Shown: positions 56,726 through 64,000 of the stretch, in pieces
Layout of the letters: every line of letters begins with the position of its first letter
Position numbering within the stretch: position 1 is the first letter of the stretch
Assembly (NCBI RefSeq): GCF_014650995.1
Contig: NZ_BMWA01000005.1
Span: 281,658-345,657, forward strand
From: Streptomyces viridiviolaceus
GTDB lineage: Bacteria > Actinomycetota > Actinomycetes > Streptomycetales > Streptomycetaceae
Length of the DNA: 64,000 nt
Direction: 5' to 3'
The notes under the pieces: generated by a model
Seen by the model: the letters and a program-made list of their open reading frames with translations, nothing else
Database searches by the model: none
Told to the model about the DNA's origin: nothing
Translations under genes and position numbers: made by a program

Positions 56726-58408
56726 TCAGCCCCCGGCCGGGAGCGCGCGCTCCAGGATGCCGTCGAGGCCGGCGTCGTCCGGCAGCGTGCCGAAGGCGTG
56801 CCCCCAGTCGCCGCCGAGCCGGGTCGCGCAGAAGGCGTCGGCGACCGCGGGCGGGGCGTGCCGGACCAGGAGGGACCCCTGGAGAGTGAGGGCCATCAGC
56901 TCCACCAGCCGGCGGGCACCTGCCTGCGACCCCTCGGCCAGCCGGCTCTCCAGCCGGGAAACGGCCGCGTCCAGCCGGGCGTCCGCACCGCGCGCGAGGG
57001 CGAGTTCGTCGAACAGGGCGTGGGCGGTGGCGGGCTCACGGCCGAGCGCCCGCAGCACGTCGAGGGCGTTGACGTTGCCCGAGCCCTCCCAGATCGACAG
57101 CAGCGGGGCCTCGCGGTAGTACCGGGGCATGCCCGACTCCTCCACGTAGCCGTTGCCGCCCAGGCACTCCAAAGCCTCCGCGGTGAACGCCGGCCCCCGC
57201 TTGGTCACCCAGTACTTGCCGACGGCCGTGGCGATCCGCCGGAACGCCGCCTCCCCGGCGTCCCCGCGCACCGCGCGGTCCGCCGCGCCGGCCAGCCGCA
57301 GCGTGAGCGTCGTCGCTGCCTCGGACTCCAGCGCGAGATCGGCCAGGACGTTGCGCATCAGCGGCTGGTCGACCAGCCGGGCACCGAACGCGCTGCGGTG
57401 CCGCGCATGGTGCCCCGCCTCCACCAGCGTCTTGCGCATCAGCGTCGCCGAGGACATCACGCAGTCCAGCCGCGTGCAGTTGACCATCTCGATGATCGTC
57501 TTGACGCCCTGCCCCTCGGGCCCGACCAGCCAGGCCACCGTGCCGTCGAACTCGGGCTCCGAGGAGGCGTTGGACCGGTTGCCGAGCTTGTCCTTCAGCC
57601 GCTGGATGCGGAAGGCGTTGCGGCTGCCGTCGGGCAGCACACGGGGGACCAGGAAGCAGGACAGTCCCCCGGGAGCCTGGGCCAGCACCAGGAACACGTC
57701 GCACATCGGCGCCGACGTGAACCACTTGTGCCCGCGCAGCGTGTACACGCCCGCCTCCCCGGTGGGCGTCGCCACCGTGGTGTTCGTGCGGACGTCCGAG
57801 CCGCCCTGCTTCTCGGTCATCCCCATCCCGGCCAGCATTCCGCGCTTCTCGGCGGGTGTCCGCAGCCCCGGGTCGTAGTCCCGGCTGGTGAGCAGGGGCT
57901 CGTACACCTTCGCCAGCTCCGGTTGCCTGCGCAGCACCGGGACGGCCGCGTACGTCATCGACGTCGGACAGCCGTGCCCCGCCTCGGTGTGCCCCCACAC
58001 CAGCCCGCCCGCGGTGCGTGCGACATGGGCGCCTGGCCGGTCGTCCGCCCAGGGAGCGGCGGCCAGGCCCTCGCCGACCGCGACGCGCATGAGGTGGTGC
58101 CAGCTGGGGTGGTACTCGACCTCGTCGACGCGGTTGCCGTACCGGTCGTGCGTGCGCAGCACGGGCTCGTGACGGTTGGCGAGGTCTCCCCACTCCTGGG
58201 CCTGCGCACTGCCCGCCCGCCGGCCGAGCCGCCGCAGATCCTCCTCGGCCCACCCGGCGCCCTCCCGCCGCAGCCCCTCCAGGAGGGCCGTGTCCTCGGA
58301 CGCGTCGTACGGGGCCAGGGGAGGGGGCTGGTTGGTCACGTCGTGCGTGGCGTGGCCCTCGGGGCGGCCCCCGGATTCCTCGTACCGCTCATGCGCGCGT
58401 GTCGTCAT
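56726..58408 (-). CDS. AidB-like acyl-CoA dehydrogenase family protein
   Basis: 560 aa, longer than ordinary acyl-CoA dehydrogenases and in the AidB range. AidB-type features: THDVTNQPPPLAPYDASEDTALLEGL at the N-terminus, MTYAAVPVLRRQPELA, MTEKQGGSDVRTNTTVATPTG, HKWFTSAPMCDVFLVLAQAPGGLSCFLVPRVLPDG, RLKDKLGNRSNASSEPEFDGTVAWLVGPEGQGVKTIIEMVNCTRLDC and ECLGGNGYVEESGMPRYYREAPLLSIWEGSGNVNALDVLRAL. In E. coli, AidB responds to alkylation and binds DNA; whether this one does is unknown. It is divergent from a PaaX-like regulator. Confidence 0.92.
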   Translation of the reverse strand: MTTRAHERYEESGGRPEGHATHDVTNQPPPLAPYDASEDTALLEGLRREGAGWAEEDLRRLGRRAGSAQAQEWGDLANRHEPVLRTHDRYGNRVDEVEYHPSWHHLMRVAVGEGLAAAPWADDRPGAHVARTAGGLVWGHTEAGHGCPTSMTYAAVPVLRRQPELAKVYEPLLTSRDYDPGLRTPAEKRGMLAGMGMTEKQGGSDVRTNTTVATPTGEAGVYTLRGHKWFTSAPMCDVFLVLAQAPGGLSCFLVPRVLPDGSRNAFRIQRLKDKLGNRSNASSEPEFDGTVAWLVGPEGQGVKTIIEMVNCTRLDCVMSSATLMRKTLVEAGHHARHRSAFGARLVDQPLMRNVLADLALESEAATTLTLRLAGAADRAVRGDAGEAAFRRIATAVGKYWVTKRGPAFTAEALECLGGNGYVEESGMPRYYREAPLLSIWEGSGNVNALDVLRALGREPATAHALFDELALARGADARLDAAVSRLESRLAEGSQAGARRLVELMALTLQGSLLVRHAPPAVADAFCATRLGGDWGHAFGTLPDDAGLDGILERALPAGG

Positions 58409-58416
58409 GACGACGA

Positions 58417-58456
58417 GTGTTGCACTATTCCTGCGACCGCATCAATGGTGCAACAC
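58417..58456. promoter_or_regulatory. Long inverted repeat GTGTTGCAC-N22-GTGCAACAC
   Basis: Perfect 9-bp arms at 58417-58425 and 58448-58456 flank 22 bp in the 74-bp gap between the AidB-like and PaaX-like starts. It should cover both promoters and is the natural binding site for the PaaX-type regulator. Confidence 0.75.
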
Positions 58457-58482
58457 ACACGGCGCACGTACAGTACGTGCTC

Positions 58483-59241
58483 ATGCCGATGAACGACTCC
58501 GTGCCCCCCGGCGCGCCGGCGCTGCGCCCGCTGTCGGCGCGGTCGGTCGTCCTGAGCCTGCTGCTGGGCGCGCACCCTCCCGAGCTGCCGGTGAAGGAGC
58601 TGGTGCGGCTCGTGGAGCGCTTCGGTGTCGGCGGTTCCGCCGTGCGGGCGGCGCTCAGCCGGATGGCGGCCGCCGGCGACCTGCGGCGCACGGACACCGG
58701 CTACCGCCTCAGCGAGCGGCTGCTGGAGCGCCAGCGGCGCCAGGACGAGGCCGTACGTCCGCACACGCGCGCGTGGGACGGCGACTGGGAGATGGTCGTG
58801 ATCACCGCGACCGGGCGCGGCCCGGCCGAACGCGCCGACCTGCGCGCCCGGCTGACCGCTCTGCGGCTGGCCGAACTCCGCGAGGGCGTCTGGCTGCGCC
58901 CGGCCAATCTGCGCCGCCCGCTGCCCGGCGACCTCGACGGGGTGGCCCAGCGGTACACCGCGCGGCCCGGCCTGCCGGACCGTGAGCTGGCCGCGAGCCT
59001 GTGGCCGCTGGACGCCTGGTCCGCCACGGCGAGGGCCTTGCTCGCCCACGTGGGCGACGCCCGGCGGCCGGCCGACCGCCTCACGGCCTTCGCGGCCGTC
59101 GTCCGCCATCTGCTCGCCGACCCCGTCCTGCCGGGGGAACTCCTTCCGGCGGACTGGCCGGGCGCGGCTCTGCGCGACGCCTACCGGGACTACCGGAGCG
59201 AGCAGGCCGAGCGGCTCCGGGAGCACGACGCCCCGGCGTGA
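58483..59241 (+). CDS. PaaX-family transcriptional regulator
   Basis: 252 aa from ATG 58483. The N-terminal winged helix is SARSVVLSLLLGAHPPELPVKELVRLVERFGVGGSAVRAALSRMAAAGDLRR. The middle domain has WDGDWEMVVITATGRGPAERADLRARLTALRLAELREGVWLRPAN, a PaaX signature. The C-terminal domain is also of PaaX length. PaaX represses phenylacetate degradation by sensing phenylacetyl-CoA in E. coli; no paa genes are here, so the effector is probably another acyl-CoA. It is divergent from the AidB-like gene across a 9-bp inverted repeat. Confidence 0.92.
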   Translation: MPMNDSVPPGAPALRPLSARSVVLSLLLGAHPPELPVKELVRLVERFGVGGSAVRAALSRMAAAGDLRRTDTGYRLSERLLERQRRQDEAVRPHTRAWDGDWEMVVITATGRGPAERADLRARLTALRLAELREGVWLRPANLRRPLPGDLDGVAQRYTARPGLPDRELAASLWPLDAWSATARALLAHVGDARRPADRLTAFAAVVRHLLADPVLPGELLPADWPGAALRDAYRDYRSEQAERLREHDAPA

Positions 59242-59249
59242 GGCGACCA

Positions 59250-59285
59250 CGGCCGTACGCGGCGTCCCGTCGCCGCGTACGGCCG
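59250..59285. terminator. Hairpin terminator downstream of the PaaX-like gene
   Basis: CGGCCGTACGCGGCG (59250-59264) and CGCCGCGTACGGCCG (59271-59285), a perfect 15-bp stem with loop TCCCGT, starting 9 bases after the PaaX-like stop codon. Confidence 0.92.
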
Positions 59286-59313
59286 CCCTCACCGTGGGGG
59301 TGTCGGGGGAGCG

Positions 59314-59391
59314 TCACTTGTAGGTGATGTCGGACGCCGCGTACTTGCAGTGGGTGCCGTCGGTGCGCTTGTCCGGGTTGGTCAGGCCGGC
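59314..59391 (-). pseudogene. C-terminal remnant of an unidentified, probably secreted protein
   Basis: A minus-strand frame reads AGLTNPDKRTDGTHCKYAASDITYK and then TGA at 59314-59316, opposite the PaaX-like gene and behind its terminator. The composition (Lys, Asn, Tyr, Thr, Cys) is unlike Streptomyces shadow frames. An in-frame TGA lies two codons upstream of the AGL segment, so only ~25 codons remain. The family is not recognised. Confidence 0.45.
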
Positions 59392-59538
59392 GGGTCACAC
59401 TTCTGAACGGAACGTAGTGTGCGAGCGCTTTCTGGTCAACGGCCCCGCGCGCCATGTGCCCGGTCGGACACGACAGTGCGGCCCCGGGCGCGTTCGCGCA
59501 CAACGGGGCCGCTCGTGGGTGTCGGTCGACGACCTCGG

Positions 59539-60618
59539 CTATATGCTCCAGGCGTACTGGTCCGGTATACGCACCGCGCCGTCCAGCTCGCGTGCCGCCG
59601 CCTGCGCCCAGGACGGGTTGCGCAGCAGCTCGCGGCCGAGCAGGACCGCGTCCGCCTCCCCGTTGGCCAGGATCTTCTCGGCGTGCTCGGCGTCGGTGAT
59701 CAGGCCGACGGCGGCGACCGGCAGCGTGGTCTCCGCCTTCACGCGTGCGGCGAAGGGGACCTGGTAGCCGGGCCCGGTCGGGATGCGGACGCCGGAGGCG
59801 TTACCGCCCGTGGAGACGTCGAGGAGGTCGACGCCGTGCGCCTGGAGGTCGCGGGCGAAGCGGACGGTGTCGTCGGGCGTCCAGCCGCCCTCGTCCAGCC
59901 AGTCGGTCGCCGAGACGCGGAAGAACAGCGGCTTGTCGTCGGGCCACACCTCCCGCACGGCGTCGACGACTTCGAGGGCGAAGCGGCTGCGGTTCTCGTA
60001 CGAGCCGCCGTAGGCGTCCGTGCGCTGGTTGGAGTGCGGGGACAGGAACTCGTGGATCAGGTAACCGTGGGCGCCGTGGATCTCGATGATCTCGAAACCG
60101 GCGTCCAGGGCCCGGCGCGCGGCGTCGGCGAACTGCCCCACAATCTCCCGGATCTGCGCTGCCGTCAGTTCGGTCGGCACCGGGTGCCGTGCGTCGAACG
60201 CGAGCGCGCTGGGCCCCACCGGCTGCCAGCCGTGGGCGTCCGGCCCGACGGGCGCCCCGCCCTTCCAGGGCCGGTCGGTCGACGCCTTGCGGCCCGCGTG
60301 CGCGAGCTGGACGGCCGGCACCGTGCCCTGGGTGCGGAGGAAGCTCGTGATCCGGCGGAAGGCCTCGACCTGGGTGTCGTTCCACAGTCCGAGGTCCCGC
60401 GGGGAGATCCGGCCCTCCGGCGACACGCCCGTGGCCTCGACGATGATCAGGCCGGTGCCGCCGGCCGCGCGCGCGGCGTAGTGGGCGAAATGCCAGTCGC
60501 TGGGAACACCGGCCGAGGGGCCCTCCGGTTCGGCCGAGTACTGGCACATCGGCGGCATCCACACGCGGTTCGGGACGGTGACCTCGCGCAGGCGGAGGGG
60601 CTGGAAGAGGGCGCTCAC
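59539..60618 (-). CDS. Old Yellow Enzyme-type NADH:flavin oxidoreductase (YqjM-like)
   Basis: 359 aa from GTG 60618 with GGAG six bases upstream; the open frame continues to 60939 but overlaps the divergent ArsR-type gene. YqjM-class features: ALFQPLRLREVTVPNRVWMPPMCQYSAEPEGPSAGVPSDWHFAHYAARAAGGTGLIIVEATGV, including the Cys in PPMCQYSA, the QLAHAGRKAS motif, the active-site pair in IHGAHGYLIHEFLSPHSNQRTDAYGGS, and VGLITDAEHAEKIL. It reduces activated C=C bonds, using FMN and NADPH. It is divergent from an ArsR-type gene that likely controls it. Confidence 0.94.
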   Translation of the reverse strand: MSALFQPLRLREVTVPNRVWMPPMCQYSAEPEGPSAGVPSDWHFAHYAARAAGGTGLIIVEATGVSPEGRISPRDLGLWNDTQVEAFRRITSFLRTQGTVPAVQLAHAGRKASTDRPWKGGAPVGPDAHGWQPVGPSALAFDARHPVPTELTAAQIREIVGQFADAARRALDAGFEIIEIHGAHGYLIHEFLSPHSNQRTDAYGGSYENRSRFALEVVDAVREVWPDDKPLFFRVSATDWLDEGGWTPDDTVRFARDLQAHGVDLLDVSTGGNASGVRIPTGPGYQVPFAARVKAETTLPVAAVGLITDAEHAEKILANGEADAVLLGRELLRNPSWAQAAARELDGAVRIPDQYAWSI

Positions 60619-60655
60619 GGGTGCTCCGTTCGTGGCATGACCGTTGGACGACTCG

Positions 60656-60671
60656 TACGATAGACATCGTA
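60656..60671. promoter_or_regulatory. Inverted repeat TACGAT-AGAC-ATCGTA between OYE and ArsR genes
   Basis: Perfect 6-bp arms with a 4-bp spacer, about 38 bases upstream of the OYE start and 68 bases before the ArsR-type start. It is a candidate ArsR-type operator. A second CTCGTAC word near 60703 may be a half-site. Confidence 0.6.
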
Positions 60672-60738
60672 GTACGGCGAGTGTCAAACTACGGCAGCCC
60701 TCGTACAATGAAGCCCTCCCGGACGAACTGGAGCCACC

Positions 60739-61101
60739 GTGACCCCCGCCGCCACCGCTCGGAGCAGCCGTGACCTGCCGCACCCGGCGCGCGAGGAGAT
60801 CCGGCTGGAAGGCGTGCTGCACGCGCTCTCCGACCCGGTGCGGCTGCGCATCGTGCGAGTTCTCGCCGCCGACAGCGACGAGCTCTTCTCCTGCTCGTAC
60901 TTCGATCTGCCCGTCACCAAGTCCACCACCACGCACCACTTCCGCGTGCTGCGCGAGAGCGGTGTGATCCGGCAGGTCTACCGGGGCACGGCCAAGATGA
61001 ACGGGCTGCGCAGGGACGACCTGGACGCCCTCTTCCCGGGACTCCTCGACGCCCTCCTGGCCGCCGCCACCCGCCAGGCCGCCCGCCCGGCCAACGACTG
61101 A
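60739..61101 (+). CDS. ArsR-type winged-helix transcriptional regulator
   Basis: 120 aa from GTG 60739. The winged helix runs LEGVLHALSDPVRLRIVRVLAADSDELFSCSYFDLPVTKSTTTHHFRVLRESGVIRQVYRGTAKMNGLRRDDLDALFPGLLDALL, the ArsR/SmtB pattern. The SCSYF motif includes one Cys close to the recognition region; the classical metal-binding Cys pair is not present, so it may sense reactive electrophiles or redox state. It is divergent from the OYE enzyme, a common pairing. Confidence 0.9.
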   Translation: MTPAATARSSRDLPHPAREEIRLEGVLHALSDPVRLRIVRVLAADSDELFSCSYFDLPVTKSTTTHHFRVLRESGVIRQVYRGTAKMNGLRRDDLDALFPGLLDALLAAATRQAARPAND

Positions 61102-61140
61102 CGGCGGACCGCGGCCCCGACCGCGGCCGCCGCTTCGCGC

Positions 61141-62547
61141 TCAGGAACCCGCTGTGCGCGCCGCCGTCAGCAGCGACGCCCAGTCCGGCAGCTTCACCAC
61201 GCTTCGCCCCAGCGAGACGCCCAGCTCCGCCTCGGCCCGCTCGATGGCCCGCCACCCCGCCCACTCGACCGGCTCGATCCCCGCGGCGCGCAGGGCGGTG
61301 AGGGGATCGGCGGAGGCGTCGCCGCGTGCGAGGACGGCGGCGTCCGCCAGCAGTGAGGTGACCGTCTCCTTGGCGCACGGGCGGTTGGTGCCGATCACCC
61401 CGGTGGGGCCCCGCTTGATCCAGCCGGCCACGTACTCGCCGGGGGCGACGACGCCGTCGCGCAGGACGCGCCCGGCCAGATGCGGCACGGTACCGCTCGA
61501 CGCGTCGAACGGCAGCCCCTCCAGCGGCACCCCCCGGTAACCCACCGAGCGCAGCACCAGCTGGGCCGCGATCTCCTCGTACCGGCCGGTGCCCGTCACG
61601 CCCCCGTGCTCGTCCGGAGCCGTCCGCTCGAAGCGCACGGCGCCCACCCGCGCGCCGTCGGCGAGCAGTTCGACCGGGCGCAGGAAGAAGCGCAGCCGGA
61701 TCCGGCGTGCGGCGTTCCGTGCGGGACCCTCGGCCCAGCCGCGCAGCACCTCCACGTTGCGGCGCTGCGGGGCGGGCAGCCCCGAGGGGTCCCGGTACGC
61801 CGCATCCAGCGCGAGTTCCGCGGGATCCACCACGACGGCGGTGTCCGGCAGGGAGCCCAGTTCGCGCAGCTCCTTGGTGGTGAAGCGGGCCTGCGAGGGA
61901 CCCCGCCGGCCCACCATGTGGACGTCGGTCACCCGGCCGGCGGCGAGCGCGTCGAGCGCTGCCTGCGGCATGTCGGTGCCGGTCAGCTCCGCCGCGCCGC
62001 GCACCAGCATCCGCGTGACGTCCACGGCGACGTTGCCCACGCCGATCACCACCGCCGACCGCGCCCCGCGCAGGAACCCGTCGTCGACGGCGTCCGGATG
62101 GGCGCTGTACCAGGACACGAACTCGGTCGCCGACCAGCTCCCGGGCAGATCCTCACCGGGAATCCCCAGCCGCCGGTCGGTGGCGGCGCCGACGCAGTAC
62201 ACGACCGCGTCGTACAGCTCACGCAGCCGCGCGGGCGAAACTCCCGCGGGGCCGACCGGGACGCCGCCGAGGAATCGCACCCGCTCGTGCTCCAGGACCG
62301 TCCGCAGGTTGTTCTGCAACGACTTGATCTTTTCGTGGTCCGGCGCCACGCCGTACCGCACCAGCCCGTACGGGCACGGCAGGCGGTCCAGGACGTCGAC
62401 GTGCGCATCTGGACTGAGCTGGACGAGGCTCTGGGCGGTGTAGCACCCGCTGGGGCCCGAGCCGACGACGGCGACACGCAGCACGGCGGAACTCCTTGTC
62501 CGGGGATCCCCGGGGGATCGGAGGAGATCGCTGGTGGTCTCCAGCAT
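61141..62547 (-). CDS. fprA: Ferredoxin-NADP(+) reductase FprA-type (adrenodoxin reductase family)
   Basis: 468 aa from ATG 62547. The FAD motif is LRVAVVGSGPSGCYTAQSLVQLS, followed by LDRLPCPYGLVRYGVAPDHEKIKSLQNNL, the NADP-binding VVIGVGNVAVDVTRML, HMVGRRGPSQARFTTKELREL and the C-terminal FAD block EYVAGWIKRGPTGVIGTNRPCAKETV. This is the mycobacterial FprA/adrenodoxin reductase type that moves electrons from NADPH to ferredoxin, often for cytochromes P450. No ferredoxin or P450 lies nearby. Confidence 0.95.
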   Translation of the reverse strand: MLETTSDLLRSPGDPRTRSSAVLRVAVVGSGPSGCYTAQSLVQLSPDAHVDVLDRLPCPYGLVRYGVAPDHEKIKSLQNNLRTVLEHERVRFLGGVPVGPAGVSPARLRELYDAVVYCVGAATDRRLGIPGEDLPGSWSATEFVSWYSAHPDAVDDGFLRGARSAVVIGVGNVAVDVTRMLVRGAAELTGTDMPQAALDALAAGRVTDVHMVGRRGPSQARFTTKELRELGSLPDTAVVVDPAELALDAAYRDPSGLPAPQRRNVEVLRGWAEGPARNAARRIRLRFFLRPVELLADGARVGAVRFERTAPDEHGGVTGTGRYEEIAAQLVLRSVGYRGVPLEGLPFDASSGTVPHLAGRVLRDGVVAPGEYVAGWIKRGPTGVIGTNRPCAKETVTSLLADAAVLARGDASADPLTALRAAGIEPVEWAGWRAIERAEAELGVSLGRSVVKLPDWASLLTAARTAGS

Positions 62548-62640
62548 GGCACCGCTTCCGCTCCGCTGACAGGGTGCCGCGCGCGGCAGTGGGGGCGTGT
62601 TCGTTCGTATGGAGTGTGATCATGCGGTTACGTTGCGTGC

Positions 62641-63180
62641 GTGCTCGGAGCATCCTTCGTACATCGTTCTCTTCGGCTTTCCGACCGCTGCCCGGACGAC
62701 GGCGAGGTGTCCGTGCGGCAGAAGTGGGCCGTGCGGGAGGGCGGCGGCACCACCTCGTGGTTCGACGTCCGGCTGACGTTCGCGGACGGCGCGCGGGTCG
62801 ACGCGCTCGCCGTGTTCTGCGGGGACGGCGTCCGGGTCGAGGACGTGCGGGCCGAGCCCGCGCTCTCCCTCGACGACCTGGCGGTGCTCGCCGAGTGGCT
62901 GGAGGACCCGCTCTTCGAGGCGTGCGTTCCGGCGTCGGGCCGCGGCTCACCGGCTTCGCCGCGACGGGCCCGCCCGGCCTGGCCGCGCGGCAGGGAGGGG
63001 AGCCGGCTCGTCGCACGGGAGTACCGCGCCGCCCAGGAGGAGGGCGCCGACGCCGTTCTCGCGGTCATGCGTGCGACCGGGCACAGCCGCCGGAAGGCGC
63101 TCAGGATGATCGGGCAGGCACGCGACGAAGGGTTCCTGACGCCGCGTCGCGCGCGGCGTCGCACCACCGAGACCTGCTGA
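62641..63180 (+). CDS. DUF6214 family protein
   Basis: 179 aa from GTG 62641. The central part (WAVREGGGTTSWFDVRLTFADGARVDALAVFCGDGVRVEDVRAEPALSLDDLAVLAEWLEDPLFEAC) matches an actinobacterial family of small proteins I know as DUF6214. The C-terminal half is basic with a helical HTH-like stretch (AVLAVMRATGHSRRKALRMIGQARDEGFLTPRR) that could bind DNA. Function unknown. It is convergent with the DUF305 gene. Confidence 0.82.
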   Translation: MLGASFVHRSLRLSDRCPDDGEVSVRQKWAVREGGGTTSWFDVRLTFADGARVDALAVFCGDGVRVEDVRAEPALSLDDLAVLAEWLEDPLFEACVPASGRGSPASPRRARPAWPRGREGSRLVAREYRAAQEEGADAVLAVMRATGHSRRKALRMIGQARDEGFLTPRRARRRTTETC

Positions 63181-63219
63181 AAGCCGCGGAACCGCCGTGA
63201 CGGGCGGTCCGTCACGGCG

Positions 63220-63873
63220 TCACAGCATCCCCCGCATCCGTGTGATCTCGCTCGTCTGCTGCGCGACCACGTCGTCGGCCATCTCCTCGATCTGCACGTT
63301 GTTGCCCTGGGCCTTGACGTCCGTGGCCATCGCTATCGCGCCCTCGTGATGGGTGATCATCAGGGTGAGGAAGAGCTGGTCGAACGCCGCCCCCTTCGCC
63401 GCGCGCAGCTTCTTCAACTGGGCCTCGGTCGCCATCCCGGGCATCGCGGAGTGGTCGTGCCCGCCGGCCGTCTCCTTCTTGCCGTGCGTCTTCAGCCAGC
63501 CCTTCATGGCCGTGATCTCCGGTCCCTGGGCCGCGGAGATCCGGTCGGCGAGCGCCTTCACCTTCGCCGACTCGGCCTGGTCCGGGACCAGTTCGGTCAT
63601 CTCCAGGGCCTGGGCGTGGTGCTGGATCATCATCCGCGCGTAGGAGACGTCCGCGGAGTTGGGGGAGTCGTCGTCGGCGCGCCGCGCTTCGGCCTCCTCG
63701 GCGGACAGGGTCCGGTTCCCCTCGCCCGGCTTGCCCGGTGCGATCACCGACGGCCCGGTCGCCGCGGCCGGCTTCGGGTCCGCACCGGAGTCGCAGGCCC
63801 CCAGTCCGAGCACGGCCAGGGCGGTGAGCGAGGCCGTGACGAGCGACGCACGGGGCACGGAGCGGAAGGGCAC
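63220..63873 (-). CDS. DUF305 lipoprotein (probable copper-binding)
   Basis: 217 aa from GTG 63873, with GGAGG five bases upstream. The N-terminus is a lipoprotein signal: RASLVTASLTALAVLGLGAC, with the lipobox Cys at ~27. Two DUF305 repeats carry paired histidines: YARMMIQHHAQALEMTELVPDQAESAKVKALADRI and LFLTLMITHHEGAIAMATDV, and GGHDHSAMPGM between them adds His/Met ligands. The protein is anchored outside the membrane. DUF305 proteins are often linked to copper handling, but no copper genes adjoin it here. Confidence 0.92.
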   Translation of the reverse strand: MPFRSVPRASLVTASLTALAVLGLGACDSGADPKPAAATGPSVIAPGKPGEGNRTLSAEEAEARRADDDSPNSADVSYARMMIQHHAQALEMTELVPDQAESAKVKALADRISAAQGPEITAMKGWLKTHGKKETAGGHDHSAMPGMATEAQLKKLRAAKGAAFDQLFLTLMITHHEGAIAMATDVKAQGNNVQIEEMADDVVAQQTSEITRMRGML

Positions 63874-64000
63874 AACGACCTCCTGTGGCAGGCGGGTGGC
63901 GGGACACCTCTTGAGTGTCATGAACGTCCTAGCACGCTTACGCGCGTCACTGATCAAAAAACTTCATTGCATCTTTGTTGACCCCTGTTGGTATGAGCAT
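63874..64000. other. Upstream region of the DUF305 gene at the window edge
   Basis: 127 bases, clearly AT-richer near 63945-63995 (AAAAAACTTC and ATTGCATC words), probably holding the DUF305 promoter or that of a gene beyond the edge. No gene is seen. Confidence 0.5.

Overview
This 64 kb window is high-GC actinobacterial chromosome, most likely Streptomyces. The evidence is strong G/C bias at third codon positions, frequent GTG starts, many ATGA/GTGA gene overlaps, a single TTA leucine codon, and the gene families present (DUF5997 with a divergent LysR-like protein, DUF6214, CitA/CitB, a DasR-type site, FprA, XdhC). No rRNA, tRNA, CRISPR array, insertion sequence or phage gene was seen.

Left region (1-13.1 kb): a candidate biological-conflict locus. 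On the minus strand a CHAT-family cysteine protease (His242/Cys283) overlaps the start of a giant ORF that stays open for at least 2961 codons and runs off the left edge. A short shared promoter region away, on the plus strand, are a small helical protein with a C-terminal zinc-ribbon-like Cys/His cluster and a four-helix membrane protein. I recognise no published name for this four-gene set, and it is the best candidate here for an undescribed system.

13.2-24.9 kb: a tripartite tricarboxylate transporter (tctC-tctB-tctA), separated by a 17-bp tandem-repeat block from a divergent CitA/CitB-type two-component system. Next come a TetR regulator with twin palindromic operators and a divergent molybdenum hydroxylase operon (2Fe-2S, FAD and Mo-cofactor subunits, then an XdhC-type maturation factor carrying the TTA codon).

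25-41 kb: mostly chromosomal housekeeping and accessory genes. These are a polysaccharide deacetylase (with a GH15 C-terminal remnant beside it), a DMT-type transporter, an SDR, an MGDG-synthase-like glycosyltransferase, two DUF2267 proteins, DUF1360, a P-loop kinase, DUF5997 with a LysR-like protein, DUF4142, a HAD phosphatase, Lrp/AsnC, FUSC, a lactonase with a DasR-like site, an atypical CbiX protein, a BadF/NagK-type kinase and uracil-DNA glycosylase.

41-55 kb: a catabolic region. An amine oxidase, an HTH-TetR fusion regulator and a 2,4-dienoyl-CoA-reductase-like flavoenzyme are followed by a TetR gene and a divergent amino-acid permease. A tightly overlapping five-gene operon follows (acyl-CoA dehydrogenase, TPP enzyme, Glu/Leu/Phe/Val dehydrogenase, NDP-forming acyl-CoA synthetase, SDR). 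The permease promoter and the operon promoter share the palindrome TGACTG-N6-CAGTCA, so they are probably one regulon controlling uptake and oxidation of an amino acid or amine.

55-64 kb: a BNR-repeat protein, an AidB-like acyl-CoA dehydrogenase divergent from a PaaX-type regulator, a short gene remnant, an OYE-type flavoenzyme divergent from an ArsR-type regulator, ferredoxin-NADP reductase FprA, DUF6214, and a DUF305 lipoprotein.
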